Source: Pseudescherichia sp031979925
GTDB taxonomy: Bacteria; Pseudomonadota; Gammaproteobacteria; Enterobacterales; Enterobacteriaceae
Length of the DNA stretch: 64,000 nucleotides
Direction: 5' to 3'
NCBI RefSeq assembly: GCF_031979925.1
Contig: NZ_DALZFB010000006.1
Span: forward strand, 1 to 64,000
Numbering within the stretch: the first letter of the stretch is position 1; the number at the start of each line of letters is the position of its first letter. Both the position numbers and the translations under genes were made by a program. Of this stretch, positions 8,028 to 16,495 are shown one piece after another. The notes beneath the pieces are model-generated. The model saw only the letters and a program-made list of their open reading frames with translations, was not told where the DNA came from and ran no database searches.

Positions 8028-9494
8028 ATGAAAACTATTGCCTCTGTTGCCCTTGCGGAAAACGTTCAACAGCCAGGGTACGATCGTCAGGCGCTGCGCT
8101 CGCGCATTGTCCACTTCGGGTTTGGCGCTTTTCACCGCGCTCACCAGGCGCTGTTAACGGATCGGGTGCTGAATGCCCGGGGCGGTGACTGGGGTATCTG
8201 TGAGATCAGTCTGTTTAGCGGCGACACGTTAATGACCCAGCTTCGCGAGCAGGATCATCTCTTTACCGTGCTGGAAAAAGGCGCAGAGGGAAATCAGGCG
8301 ATTGTTGTTGGTGCGGTGAAGGAGTGCCTGAACGCGAAGCTCGACTCGCTGGCGGCCATTATTGAGAAGTTTTGCGAGCCGCAGGTGGCAATTGTCTCCC
8401 TGACTATCACCGAGAAAGGCTACTGCATCGATCCGGCCACCGGCAAACTGGATACCCGCAACGAACGTATCATGCACGATCTACAGAACCCGCAGGAGCC
8501 GCACTCCGCGCCGGGCATTCTGGTTGAGGCCCTCGCCCGCCGCCGCGAGCGGGGCCTGCCACCCTTCAGCGTCCTCTCCTGCGACAACATTCCTGACAAC
8601 GGTCACGTAGTTAAAAATGCCGTGCTGGGGATGGCGCAGCAGCGCTCCGCCGAGCTGGCAGAGTGGATCGGCGAGCAGGTAAGCTTTCCGGGTACGATGG
8701 TCGATCGCATTGTTCCCGCCGCCACCGACGCCTCGCTGGCTGAGATCGCCGAGGTGCTGGGGGTCAACGATCCCTGCGCCATCAGCTGTGAGCCTTTTAT
8801 CCAATGGGTAATTGAAGATAACTTCGTCGCCGGGCGTCCGGAGTGGGAAGCCGCAGGCGTACAGATGGTCGATGACGTCCTACCCTGGGAGCAGATGAAG
8901 CTGCGAATGCTCAACGGCAGCCACTCCTTTTTAGCTTACCTCGGCTACCTGGCTGGCTTTGCCCATATTAATGACTGTATGGCCGACACGCACTTTCGTA
9001 CTGCCGCCCGCCATCTGATGCTGGACGAGCAGGCTCCAACGCTGCGCATTACCGGCGTCGATTTAACAGACTATGCCGAGAGCCTGCTGGCGCGCTTTGC
9101 TAACCCGGCGCTCCAGCATCGCACCTGGCAGATTGCGATGGACGGCAGCCAGAAGCTGCCCCAGCGCATGCTGGAGAGTATTCGCCTGCATCTGCAACGT
9201 GGCGCCGAGTGGCCGCTGCTGGCGCTGGGCGTGGCGGGCTGGATGCGCTACGTCAGCGGCGTCAATGACGCGGGCCAGGCCATTGAGGTGCGCGATCCGC
9301 TGGCGGAGAAATTCCGTGAGAAGGTTGCCCAAAGCAGTGAGAACGAGCGCGTCGCGGCCCTGCTCTCGCTCAGCGAAATCTTTGGCAACGACCTGCCGAG
9401 CAATCCGGATTTTGTTGCCGCCATTGAGGCTGCCTGGCAGCGCATCACCACCCAGGGCGCACATCAGGCGGTCGTTACTACGTTACAGCGTTAA
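8028..9494 (+). CDS. yeiQ: Mannitol/fructuronate dehydrogenase family oxidoreductase YeiQ
   Basis: NAD-dependent polyol or uronate dehydrogenase of the long-chain mannitol dehydrogenase family (MtlD/UxuB/UxaB). The 488-aa protein has an N-terminal Rossmann segment with FGFGAFHRAHQA and the catalytic-domain motif KLRMLNGSHSFLAYLGYLAG, including the family's Lys and His. The ATG at 8028 gives the same length as E. coli YeiQ. A TTG six bases earlier is the alternative. The substrate is unproven in E. coli. Here the divergent uxuA and intervening hexuronate operators suggest D-mannonate oxidoreductase (fructuronate reductase) activity, which is inference. Confidence 0.9.
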   Translation: MKTIASVALAENVQQPGYDRQALRSRIVHFGFGAFHRAHQALLTDRVLNARGGDWGICEISLFSGDTLMTQLREQDHLFTVLEKGAEGNQAIVVGAVKECLNAKLDSLAAIIEKFCEPQVAIVSLTITEKGYCIDPATGKLDTRNERIMHDLQNPQEPHSAPGILVEALARRRERGLPPFSVLSCDNIPDNGHVVKNAVLGMAQQRSAELAEWIGEQVSFPGTMVDRIVPAATDASLAEIAEVLGVNDPCAISCEPFIQWVIEDNFVAGRPEWEAAGVQMVDDVLPWEQMKLRMLNGSHSFLAYLGYLAGFAHINDCMADTHFRTAARHLMLDEQAPTLRITGVDLTDYAESLLARFANPALQHRTWQIAMDGSQKLPQRMLESIRLHLQRGAEWPLLALGVAGWMRYVSGVNDAGQAIEVRDPLAEKFREKVAQSSENERVAALLSLSEIFGNDLPSNPDFVAAIEAAWQRITTQGAHQAVVTTLQR

Positions 9495-9512
9495 CCTTTC
9501 CTGCCTTTAACC

Positions 9513-9535
9513 CGGACGGAAAATGCTGCCGTCCG
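9513..9535 (+). terminator. Hairpin after yeiQ, possible terminator
   Basis: CGGACGG and CCGTCCG form a perfect 7-bp stem around a 9-nt loop, 19 nt after the yeiQ stop. The following sequence is pyrimidine-rich (TTACCCTTCTCTTTT) rather than a clean T-run, so termination may be weak. Confidence 0.4.
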
Positions 9536-9625
9536 TGGTTACCCTTCTCTTTTCACACTTTTTTCGCCAGGATGATGGGATCGTTTTGATGCCCTTTAGC
9601 GGGCAGAACTATTTCTGGAGTGAAT

Positions 9626-10612
9626 GTGACTAAGACCAACTTGATTACCGGCTTCCTGGGCACCGGTAAAACGACCTCTATATTGCATCTGCTGGCAAAT
9701 AAGCCGGAGGGGGAGAAGTGGGCCGTGCTGGTCAATGAATTTGGTGAGGTCGGCATTGACGGCGCGCTGATGGCGGAAAGCGGCGCACTGCTGAAAGAGA
9801 TCCCCGGCGGCTGCATGTGCTGCGTCAACGGCCTGCCAATGCAGGTGGGGCTGAATACGCTCCTGCGCCAGGGTAAACCTGACCGCCTGCTGATTGAGCC
9901 GACCGGGCTGGGCCATCCGAAACAGATCCTCGATATTCTCACTGCGGAGGTTTACGAGCCGTGGATCGACCTGCGCGCCACCCTCTGCCTGCTCGACCCA
10001 CGCCAGCTGCTGGATGAAAAGGCAGTCACTAATGAAAACTTCCGCGATCAGCTGGCGGCGGCGGATATCATCGTCGCTAATAAACGCGATCGCGCAACCC
10101 CTGAAAGCGAGGCGGCGCTGGCCCAGTGGTGGCAGCAGTTTGGCGGTGACCGTCAGCTGCTGACGGCTACCCAGGGTGAGATCGATCCTGCACTGCTGGA
10201 TACGCCTCGCCGCAACCGCCGCGAGCTGCCCACCAGCGCCGAACACAATCATGGCCACGGAGAGAAAAAGGGGCTGGCAGCCCTGAGCCTACCCGCTCAC
10301 CAGCGCTGGCGGCGCAGCCTGAACAGCGGCCAGGGCCATCAGGCCTGCGGCTGGATTTTTGATGCTGAGACACGCTTTGATACCGTCGGGATCCTGGAGT
10401 GGGCGCGTCTGGCCCCGGCTGGACGCGTAAAAGGCGTCATGCGCATTGCCGAGGGGCTGGTACGTATCAATCGCCAGGGCGAAGATTTCCGTATTGAGAC
10501 GCAAAACGTCGCCCCGCCGGACAGCCGCATCGAGCTAATTGCCGATCATGACGTAGACTGGAATGCGCTTCAGTCCGCTCTGTTGAAGCTTCGTTTAGCG
10601 GATGAGGATTAA
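9626..10612 (+). CDS. yeiR: Zinc-binding GTPase YeiR (COG0523)
   Basis: G3E-family GTPase proposed to act as a zinc metallochaperone. The 328-aa protein shows a P-loop (GFLGTGKTTS), the COG0523 signature GGCMCCVN with its CxCC metal site, a Walker B-like EPTGLG, and a NKxD-type guanine motif (ANKRDR). A His-rich stretch EHNHGHGEKK lies before the C-terminal CobW domain. I take the GTG at 9626 because GGAG lies 5 nt upstream and the length equals E. coli YeiR. A GTG at 9620 overlaps that ribosome-binding site. Confidence 0.92.
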   Translation: MTKTNLITGFLGTGKTTSILHLLANKPEGEKWAVLVNEFGEVGIDGALMAESGALLKEIPGGCMCCVNGLPMQVGLNTLLRQGKPDRLLIEPTGLGHPKQILDILTAEVYEPWIDLRATLCLLDPRQLLDEKAVTNENFRDQLAAADIIVANKRDRATPESEAALAQWWQQFGGDRQLLTATQGEIDPALLDTPRRNRRELPTSAEHNHGHGEKKGLAALSLPAHQRWRRSLNSGQGHQACGWIFDAETRFDTVGILEWARLAPAGRVKGVMRIAEGLVRINRQGEDFRIETQNVAPPDSRIELIADHDVDWNALQSALLKLRLADED

Positions 10613-10645
10613 CGTTGCGGCTTTAGAATTTGCCGTGATGGAATA

Positions 10646-11359
10646 ATGAAAAACCGACTGCCGCTTATATTACTGCTTAACGTTGCCGGGCTGGCACTGT
10701 TTTTATCCTGGTACCTGCCCGTCAATCATGGTGCCTGGTTTACGCTGGACTCCGCGATTTTTCATTTTTTCAATCATCTGCTGGTGGAGAGCCGCACTTT
10801 CCTATGGCTGGTGGCAATCACCAATAATCGGGGGTTTGACGCCTGCTCGCTGCTGGCGATGGGCTGCGTCATGCTCGCGTTCTGGGTAAAAACTGACAGC
10901 ATGGGCCGTCGGCGTATCGTAGCTATTGGCTTAACGATGCTGATGACGGCGCTGGTGGTAAACCAGCTGGCGCAGCACCTCTATCCGGTTAAGCGCGCCA
11001 GCCCTACCCTCTATTTCAGCGATATCTGGCGGGTGAGCGAACTGCTGAATATTCCCACCAAGGATGCCTCGAAAGATAGTTTCCCTGGCGATCACGGCAT
11101 GATGCTGCTTATTTTTTCTACATTTATGCTGCGCTATTTTGGCGTAAAAACGTTTATTGTTTCCCTGATTATTTTTGTGGTCTTTGCCTTTCCACGGGTA
11201 ATGATCGGCGCTCACTGGTTTAGCGATATCGCCGTCGGGTCGCTCTCTGCGGTGCTAATTGGCCTGCCATGGATCCTACTTACGCCATATAGTGATAAAG
11301 TCATTTCGCTATCTGACCGATACCAGCATGGTAAAAATAAACAATTTAATAACATTTAA
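10646..11359 (+). CDS. lpxT: Lipid A 1-diphosphate synthase LpxT
   Basis: Inner-membrane PAP2-type phosphotransferase. It moves a phosphate from undecaprenyl pyrophosphate to the lipid A 1-position on the periplasmic side, recycling the carrier lipid. The 237-aa protein has about six hydrophobic segments and the acid-phosphatase motifs KRASP, SFPGDHGMM and RVMIGAHWFSD (catalytic His residues). It follows yeiR by 33 nt and precedes a hairpin at 11382. A hydrophilic tail (KNKQFNNI) ends the protein. Confidence 0.93.
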   Translation: MKNRLPLILLLNVAGLALFLSWYLPVNHGAWFTLDSAIFHFFNHLLVESRTFLWLVAITNNRGFDACSLLAMGCVMLAFWVKTDSMGRRRIVAIGLTMLMTALVVNQLAQHLYPVKRASPTLYFSDIWRVSELLNIPTKDASKDSFPGDHGMMLLIFSTFMLRYFGVKTFIVSLIIFVVFAFPRVMIGAHWFSDIAVGSLSAVLIGLPWILLTPYSDKVISLSDRYQHGKNKQFNNI

Positions 11360-11381
11360 ACAATTGACATTAACAACAAAC

Positions 11382-11418
11382 GTCAGGGATACATTAGGAT
11401 CCCTGACACAAATTTTTA
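11382..11418 (+). terminator. Hairpin/terminator after lpxT
   Basis: GTCAGGGAT (11382-11390) pairs with ATCCCTGAC (11399-11407), giving a 9-bp stem and an 8-nt loop. ACAAATTTTT follows. It starts 23 nt after the lpxT stop. Confidence 0.6.
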
Positions 11419-11774
11419 CCGTTCGCCGTAATTCGTCATCGTTTTGTCACTTAAATCTGTTTACAAATTAACAATTTGAGCACCCCCTAAGCCAAATTGC
11501 ACGTTTTTTACGCAAATCATTTTTTTCACTTTGTCTATCATAATTTCTTATAAAAAATCGTATAAAACTACTCGCAATGGGGGATACGATCGGGTAATCT
11601 CGATGACGTTTCGCCTCACAGAGATAAATATTCCCGCTGTGAATTAATTTGTGCGTTTCACCACAGATTTGACCAAGAGGAATTGTCTCTCAGTGCGCAA
11701 GTAATTAGGCTCGTCACGTTTGGCATTTTATAACGATTATTTATCGTTAAGGACTTCAAGGGAAAATAAGCAAC
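11419..11774 (+). other. Long AT-rich region upstream of mepS
   Basis: About 355 nt with no supportable gene. It is AT-rich with T-runs at 11504-11528 and ends in AAGGGAAAATAAGCAAC before the mepS ATG. It probably holds the mepS promoter and a long 5' leader. I see no strong -35/-10 pair or known RNA family in it. Confidence 0.4.
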
Positions 11775-12341
11775 ATGGTCAAATCTCAACCGTTCCTGAG
11801 ATATCTCTGGCGGGCTATCCCCGCGATCGCAGTAGCGGCACTGCTTTCAGCTTGTTCGACAAATACCGCAAAGAATATGCACCCTGAGACGCATGTTGTG
11901 GGCATGGAAGATGCCTCTTCACTGCAAGCCTCTCAGGATGAATTTGAAAATATGGTACGTAATCTCGACGTTAAATCGCGACTTATGGACCAATACGCCA
12001 GCTGGAAAGGCGTGCGTTACCGTCTTGGCGGCGATACCAAACGTGGCATTGACTGCTCCGCTTTTGTACAGCGCACCTTCCGTGAACAGTTTGGCCTGGA
12101 GCTGCCGCGTTCGACCTACGAACAGCAGGAGACGGGTAAATCGGTATCACGCAGCGGCCTGCGTACCGGTGACCTGGTTCTCTTCCGCGCCGGCTCTACC
12201 GGACGCCACGTTGGCATCTATATCGGTAATAACCAGTTTGTCCATGCGTCCACCAGCAGCGGTGTGATGATCTCCAATCTGGACGAGCCATACTGGAAAA
12301 AGCGTTACAATGAAGCGCGCCGCGTTTTAGTTCGTAGCTAA
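11775..12341 (+). CDS. mepS: Murein DD-endopeptidase MepS (Spr), NlpC/P60 lipoprotein
   Basis: Outer-membrane lipoprotein that cuts the D-Ala-mDAP cross-links of peptidoglycan, making room for new strands. The 188-aa precursor has a lipoprotein signal ending in LLSAC (lipidated C27) and an NlpC/P60 domain. Its triad is C94 (GIDCSAF), H145 (GRHVGIY) and H157 (QFVHAS), which equals C68/H119/H131 of the mature E. coli enzyme. It is monocistronic with a terminator at 12407. The pdeN/rtn gene that follows spr in E. coli is absent here. Confidence 0.96.
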   Translation: MVKSQPFLRYLWRAIPAIAVAALLSACSTNTAKNMHPETHVVGMEDASSLQASQDEFENMVRNLDVKSRLMDQYASWKGVRYRLGGDTKRGIDCSAFVQRTFREQFGLELPRSTYEQQETGKSVSRSGLRTGDLVLFRAGSTGRHVGIYIGNNQFVHASTSSGVMISNLDEPYWKKRYNEARRVLVRS

Positions 12342-12406
12342 TTACTACGAAGCGAGTTATCCGGACCGGTTTTCCCTTGGCCGGTATCGAGAAAGCATAA
12401 TAAATA

Positions 12407-12435
12407 AAAGCGTTGCTACGGCAGCGCTTTTTTTT
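12407..12435 (+). terminator. Rho-independent terminator of mepS
   Basis: AAAGCGTTGC, loop TACG, GCAGCGCTTT (one G-T mismatch-type pair) followed by a T-run of about eight. It lies 66 nt after the mepS stop. Confidence 0.85.
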
Positions 12436-12550
12436 GCCTTGTTAACAGGCAAATTTTACCCAGTGCAATAGCGCGTAAATCATATTCACAATATCCCCAA
12501 GGTCACTTATCATTCACTGACCCCAGCGCCCGGTAAAAGGACACTGCCTG

Positions 12551-14359
12551 ATGACGTTTGCGCGCCTCTCTGCTCTGCTGCTCGCCCTGATATGTTTAAC
12601 CTGTCAGGCGCAGACTATTAAAGAGAACTATGCCTTTGCCGTCATTGGCGAACCGAAATACGCTATCAACTTTACCCATTTTGACTATGTTAATCCGGCG
12701 GCCCCCAAAGGCGGCAACGTCACCCTGTCGGTGATCGGCACCTTTGATAACTTCAACCGCTTTGCCCTGCGCGGCAATGCCGGGGTGCGGACGGAGTCGC
12801 TCTATGACTCGCTTTTTACCACCTCCGACGACGAGCCGGGCAGCTACTATCCGCTAATCGCTGAGGTAGCGCGCTATGCCGATGACTACTCCTGGATGGA
12901 GATATCCCTCAACCCGCAGGCCACCTTTCATGACGGTTCGCCGATTACCGCCCGCGATGTTGCCTTCACCTTTCACAAATTTATGACCGAAGGGGTGCCG
13001 CAGTTTCGTCTGATCTATAAGGGCACAACGATGGAAGCCATTGCGCCGCTTACGGTGCGCATCCGGCTTGCGAAGCCGGGCAAAGAGGATCTGCTCAGCC
13101 TGCTTACCCTGCCGGTGATGCCGGAGAAGTTCTGGAAAGATCACAAGCTCAGCGATCCCCTCGCCACCCCGCCGCTGGGCAGCGGACCGTACCGCATCAG
13201 CAAGTGGCGAATGGGCCAGTATATTATCTATAGCCGGGTGAAGGATTACTGGGGGGCAAACCTGCCGGTTAACCGCGGCCGCTGGAATTTCGACAACGTT
13301 CGCTATGACTACTATCTCGATGATAACGTAGCCTTTGAAGCCTTTAAGGCGGGCGCGTTTGATATGCGTACCGAGGGCGATGCCAAAAACTGGGCCACCC
13401 GCTACAGCGGCAAAAACTTCAGCAATCACCAGATTGTTAAACGGGAGCTGAAGAATGAATCCGCCCAGGACACGCGCTGGTTGGCATTTAATAACCAGCG
13501 TCCCCTGTTTAGCGACCGCCGCGTGCGCGAGGCGCTCACCCTCGCCTTTGATTTTGAGTGGATGAACAAAGCGCTGTTCTATAAAGCCTATAGCCGCACC
13601 AACAGCTATTTCCAGAATACCGAATACGCTGCACGCGGTTATCCGGATGCGGCCGAGCTCACCCTGTTCGCGCCAATGAAGGCTGACCTGCCGCCGGAGG
13701 TGTTTAATGCTATCTACCAGCCGCCGGTGTCAAAGGGTGACGGCTTCGATCGCCCTAACCTACTGAAGGCCAGCAGGCTGCTGGACGATGCAGGCTGGGT
13801 GCTGAAAAATAAGAAGCGGGTGAATGCCAAAACCGGTAAACCCTTTAGCTTTGAGCTGCTGCTTCCCTCAGGGGCGAATAACCTGTGGGTGATGCCTTTC
13901 CAGCATAACCTGGCACGGCTGGGGATCACCATGAACGTGCGCCAGGTGGATAACTCCCAGCTCACCAACCGCCTGCGCAGCCGTGACTTTGATATGATGC
14001 CGCGCACCGTGCGCGCCATGCCGTGGCCCGGCACCGACCTGCAGATCTCCTGGGGGTCGCAATACCTTGATTCCACCTATAATACGCCGGGCGTCAGCAG
14101 CCCGGTGATTGACGCCCTGCTGGCGCAGATTGTCGCCAACCAGGGAGATAAAGAGAAGCTTATCCCGCTGGGGCGTGCGCTGGACCGCGTTCTGACCTGG
14201 AACTACTACATGCTGCCGATGTGGTATATGGCCGCCGATCGCCTCGCGTACTGGGACAAGTTCTCTATGCCCGAGGTGCGCCCGATCTACTCCCTCGGGT
14301 TTGAGGATTGGTGGTACGACGTAAATAAAGCGGCAAAACTGCCTGCCGACCGGCGCTAA
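12551..14359 (+). CDS. yejA: YejA, periplasmic solute-binding protein of the YejABEF importer
   Basis: Extracytoplasmic binding protein (SBP family 5) for the peptide ABC importer that takes up microcin C and oligopeptides. The 602-aa precursor has a signal peptide (MTFARLSALLLALICLTCQA, likely cut after CQA) and the SBP_bac_5 fold. Family segments include AFTFHKFMTEG and the late domain-1 region YYMLPMWYMAADR. The ATG has AAAAGGA about 10 nt upstream. It is the first gene of yejA-B-E-F, and yejB starts 15 nt later. Confidence 0.94.
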   Translation: MTFARLSALLLALICLTCQAQTIKENYAFAVIGEPKYAINFTHFDYVNPAAPKGGNVTLSVIGTFDNFNRFALRGNAGVRTESLYDSLFTTSDDEPGSYYPLIAEVARYADDYSWMEISLNPQATFHDGSPITARDVAFTFHKFMTEGVPQFRLIYKGTTMEAIAPLTVRIRLAKPGKEDLLSLLTLPVMPEKFWKDHKLSDPLATPPLGSGPYRISKWRMGQYIIYSRVKDYWGANLPVNRGRWNFDNVRYDYYLDDNVAFEAFKAGAFDMRTEGDAKNWATRYSGKNFSNHQIVKRELKNESAQDTRWLAFNNQRPLFSDRRVREALTLAFDFEWMNKALFYKAYSRTNSYFQNTEYAARGYPDAAELTLFAPMKADLPPEVFNAIYQPPVSKGDGFDRPNLLKASRLLDDAGWVLKNKKRVNAKTGKPFSFELLLPSGANNLWVMPFQHNLARLGITMNVRQVDNSQLTNRLRSRDFDMMPRTVRAMPWPGTDLQISWGSQYLDSTYNTPGVSSPVIDALLAQIVANQGDKEKLIPLGRALDRVLTWNYYMLPMWYMAADRLAYWDKFSMPEVRPIYSLGFEDWWYDVNKAAKLPADRR

Positions 14360-14374
14360 GGAGCATACGAGACG

Positions 14375-15469
14375 ATGGGTGCCTATCTGAGCCGCCGCCT
14401 GCTGCTGGTGATCCCTACCCTGTGGGCGATCATTACCATTAACTTTTTTATCGTTCAGATCGCCCCCGGCGGACCGGTGGATCAGGCGATCGCCGCCATT
14501 GAGTTCGGCAGCCAGGGCGGCGTGCCGGGCGGCGGCGGCGAAGGCATGGGTGCCACCCACGCCCGCACCGGCGTCGGCAACGTGGGTGAAGGCCAGTATC
14601 GCGGCGCGCGCGGTCTGGATCCAGAGGTGATCGCCGAGATCACCAAACGCTACGGCTTTGATAAGCCGCTGTACGAGCGCTACTTCACTATGCTGTGGAA
14701 CTACGTACGCTTTGATTTTGGCGACAGCCTGTTTCGCAGCGCCTCGGTACTACAGTTGATCAAAGACAGCATGCCGGTCTCTATTACCCTCGGGCTGTGG
14801 GGCACGCTGATTATCTATCTGGTGTCGATCCCGCTGGGGATCCGTAAAGCGGTCTACAACGGCAGCCGCTTCGATGTCTGGAGCAGCGCGTTTATTATCA
14901 TTGGCTACGCTATTCCCGCGTTTCTGTTCGCCATCCTGCTGATTGTCCTGTTTGCGGGCGGTAGCTACTACGATCTCTTTCCGCTACGCGGGCTGGTGTC
15001 GGCCAACTTTGACGCCCTGCCCTGGTATCAAAAAATTACCGACTATCTTTGGCATATTACCCTGCCGGTACTGGCGACGGTGATCGGCGGCTTCGCGGCG
15101 CTAACTATGCTAACTAAGAATTCGTTTCTCGATGAGATCCGCAAGCAGTATGTGGTTACCGCCCGGGCGAAAGGGGTGAGCGAGCGGGCCATTCTGCATA
15201 ACCACGTCTTCCGTAACGCTATGCTGCTGGTGATCGCCGGTTTTCCTGCCACCTTTATCAGCATGTTTTTTACCGGCTCGCTGCTGATCGAGGTGATGTT
15301 CTCCCTTAACGGCCTCGGTCTGCTGGGCTATGAGGCGACCGTGTCGCGGGACTATCCGGTGATGTTTGGTACGCTCTATATTTTCACGCTGATTGGCCTG
15401 CTGCTGAATATCCTGAGCGATATCAGCTATACGCTGGTCGATCCGCGTATCGATTTTGAGGGTCGCTGA
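14375..15469 (+). CDS. yejB: YejB, peptide ABC transporter permease
   Basis: Inner-membrane permease of the DppB/OppB type in the YejABEF system. The 364-aa protein has an N-terminal helix, a long Gly-rich periplasmic loop (about 45-90) and about five further helices. The EAA loop (ARAKGVSERAILHNH) contacts the ATPase. AAGGAG at the yejA stop serves as ribosome-binding site. Its TGA overlaps the yejE ATG (TGATG), indicating coupled translation. Confidence 0.94.
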   Translation: MGAYLSRRLLLVIPTLWAIITINFFIVQIAPGGPVDQAIAAIEFGSQGGVPGGGGEGMGATHARTGVGNVGEGQYRGARGLDPEVIAEITKRYGFDKPLYERYFTMLWNYVRFDFGDSLFRSASVLQLIKDSMPVSITLGLWGTLIIYLVSIPLGIRKAVYNGSRFDVWSSAFIIIGYAIPAFLFAILLIVLFAGGSYYDLFPLRGLVSANFDALPWYQKITDYLWHITLPVLATVIGGFAALTMLTKNSFLDEIRKQYVVTARAKGVSERAILHNHVFRNAMLLVIAGFPATFISMFFTGSLLIEVMFSLNGLGLLGYEATVSRDYPVMFGTLYIFTLIGLLLNILSDISYTLVDPRIDFEGR

Positions 15470-16494
15470 TGCGTCGATTAAGCCACGTCAACCAGGCCCG
15501 CTGGGCGCGCTTTCGCCATAACCGCCGCGGCTACTGGTCGCTGTGGATCTTCGCGGTAATTTTTCTTCTGAGCCTCGCCTCAGAGCTGATCGCCAACGAT
15601 AAGCCGCTGCTGGTGCACTATCAGGATCGCTGGTATGTACCGGTGTTTAAGGATTACAGCGAGACCGAGTTTGGCGGCGCGTTTGCCACCCCGGCGGATT
15701 ATCAGGATCCGTGGCTGCAACAGCAGCTCACCGCCCACGGCTGGGCGCTGTGGGCCCCGGTGCGTTTTGGTGCCACCAGCATCAACTTTGCCACCGATAC
15801 CCCCTTCCCCTCTCCGCCGTCAGTGCAGAACTGGTTCGGAACCGATGCCAACGGCAGCGACGTACTGGCTCGCATCCTCTACGGCACACGCATCTCGGTG
15901 CTGTTTGGCCTGATGCTGACCCTCTGCTCCAGCGTGATTGGCGTGCTGGCGGGGGCGTTGCAAGGCTACTACGGGGGCAGGATCGACCTCTGGGGCCAGC
16001 GCTTTATTGAGGTCTGGTCGGGGATGCCGACGCTGTTTCTGATCATCCTGCTCTCCAGCGTGATCCAGCCAAACTTCTGGTGGCTGCTGGCGATCACGGT
16101 GATCTTCGGCTGGATGAGCCTGGTAGGCGTGGTGCGGGCAGAGTTCCTGCGCACCCGCAACTTCGACTATATTCGTGCGGCGCAGGCGCTGGGGGTAAGC
16201 GATCGCGGCATTATTTTCCGCCATATGCTGCCCAATGCGATGGTCGCCACCCTCACCTTCCTGCCCTTTATTCTCTGCGGCTCCATTACAACCCTCACCT
16301 CGCTCGACTTTCTCGGTTTCGGTCTGCCGCTGGGTTCGCCCTCGCTGGGGGAGCTGCTGTTACAGGGTAAAAATAACTTGCAGGCACCGTGGCTGGGCAT
16401 TGCTGCTTTCCTGTCGGTGGCGGTGCTGCTCTCGCTGCTGATCTTTATTGGCGAAGCCGTGCGCGACGCGTTCGATCCCAACAAGGCGCTCTGA
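15469..16494 (+). CDS. yejE: YejE, peptide ABC transporter permease
   Basis: Second permease (DppC/OppC type) of YejABEF. The 341-aa protein has a short cytosolic N-terminus and one helix. A large periplasmic insert (about 45-125) follows, then the core permease domain with the EAA loop RAAQALGVSDRGIIFRHMLPN. It starts on the base shared with the yejB stop and is followed one base later by yejF. Length and sequence follow E. coli YejE. Confidence 0.94.
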   Translation: MRRLSHVNQARWARFRHNRRGYWSLWIFAVIFLLSLASELIANDKPLLVHYQDRWYVPVFKDYSETEFGGAFATPADYQDPWLQQQLTAHGWALWAPVRFGATSINFATDTPFPSPPSVQNWFGTDANGSDVLARILYGTRISVLFGLMLTLCSSVIGVLAGALQGYYGGRIDLWGQRFIEVWSGMPTLFLIILLSSVIQPNFWWLLAITVIFGWMSLVGVVRAEFLRTRNFDYIRAAQALGVSDRGIIFRHMLPNAMVATLTFLPFILCGSITTLTSLDFLGFGLPLGSPSLGELLLQGKNNLQAPWLGIAAFLSVAVLLSLLIFIGEAVRDAFDPNKAL

Positions 16495-16495
16495 T

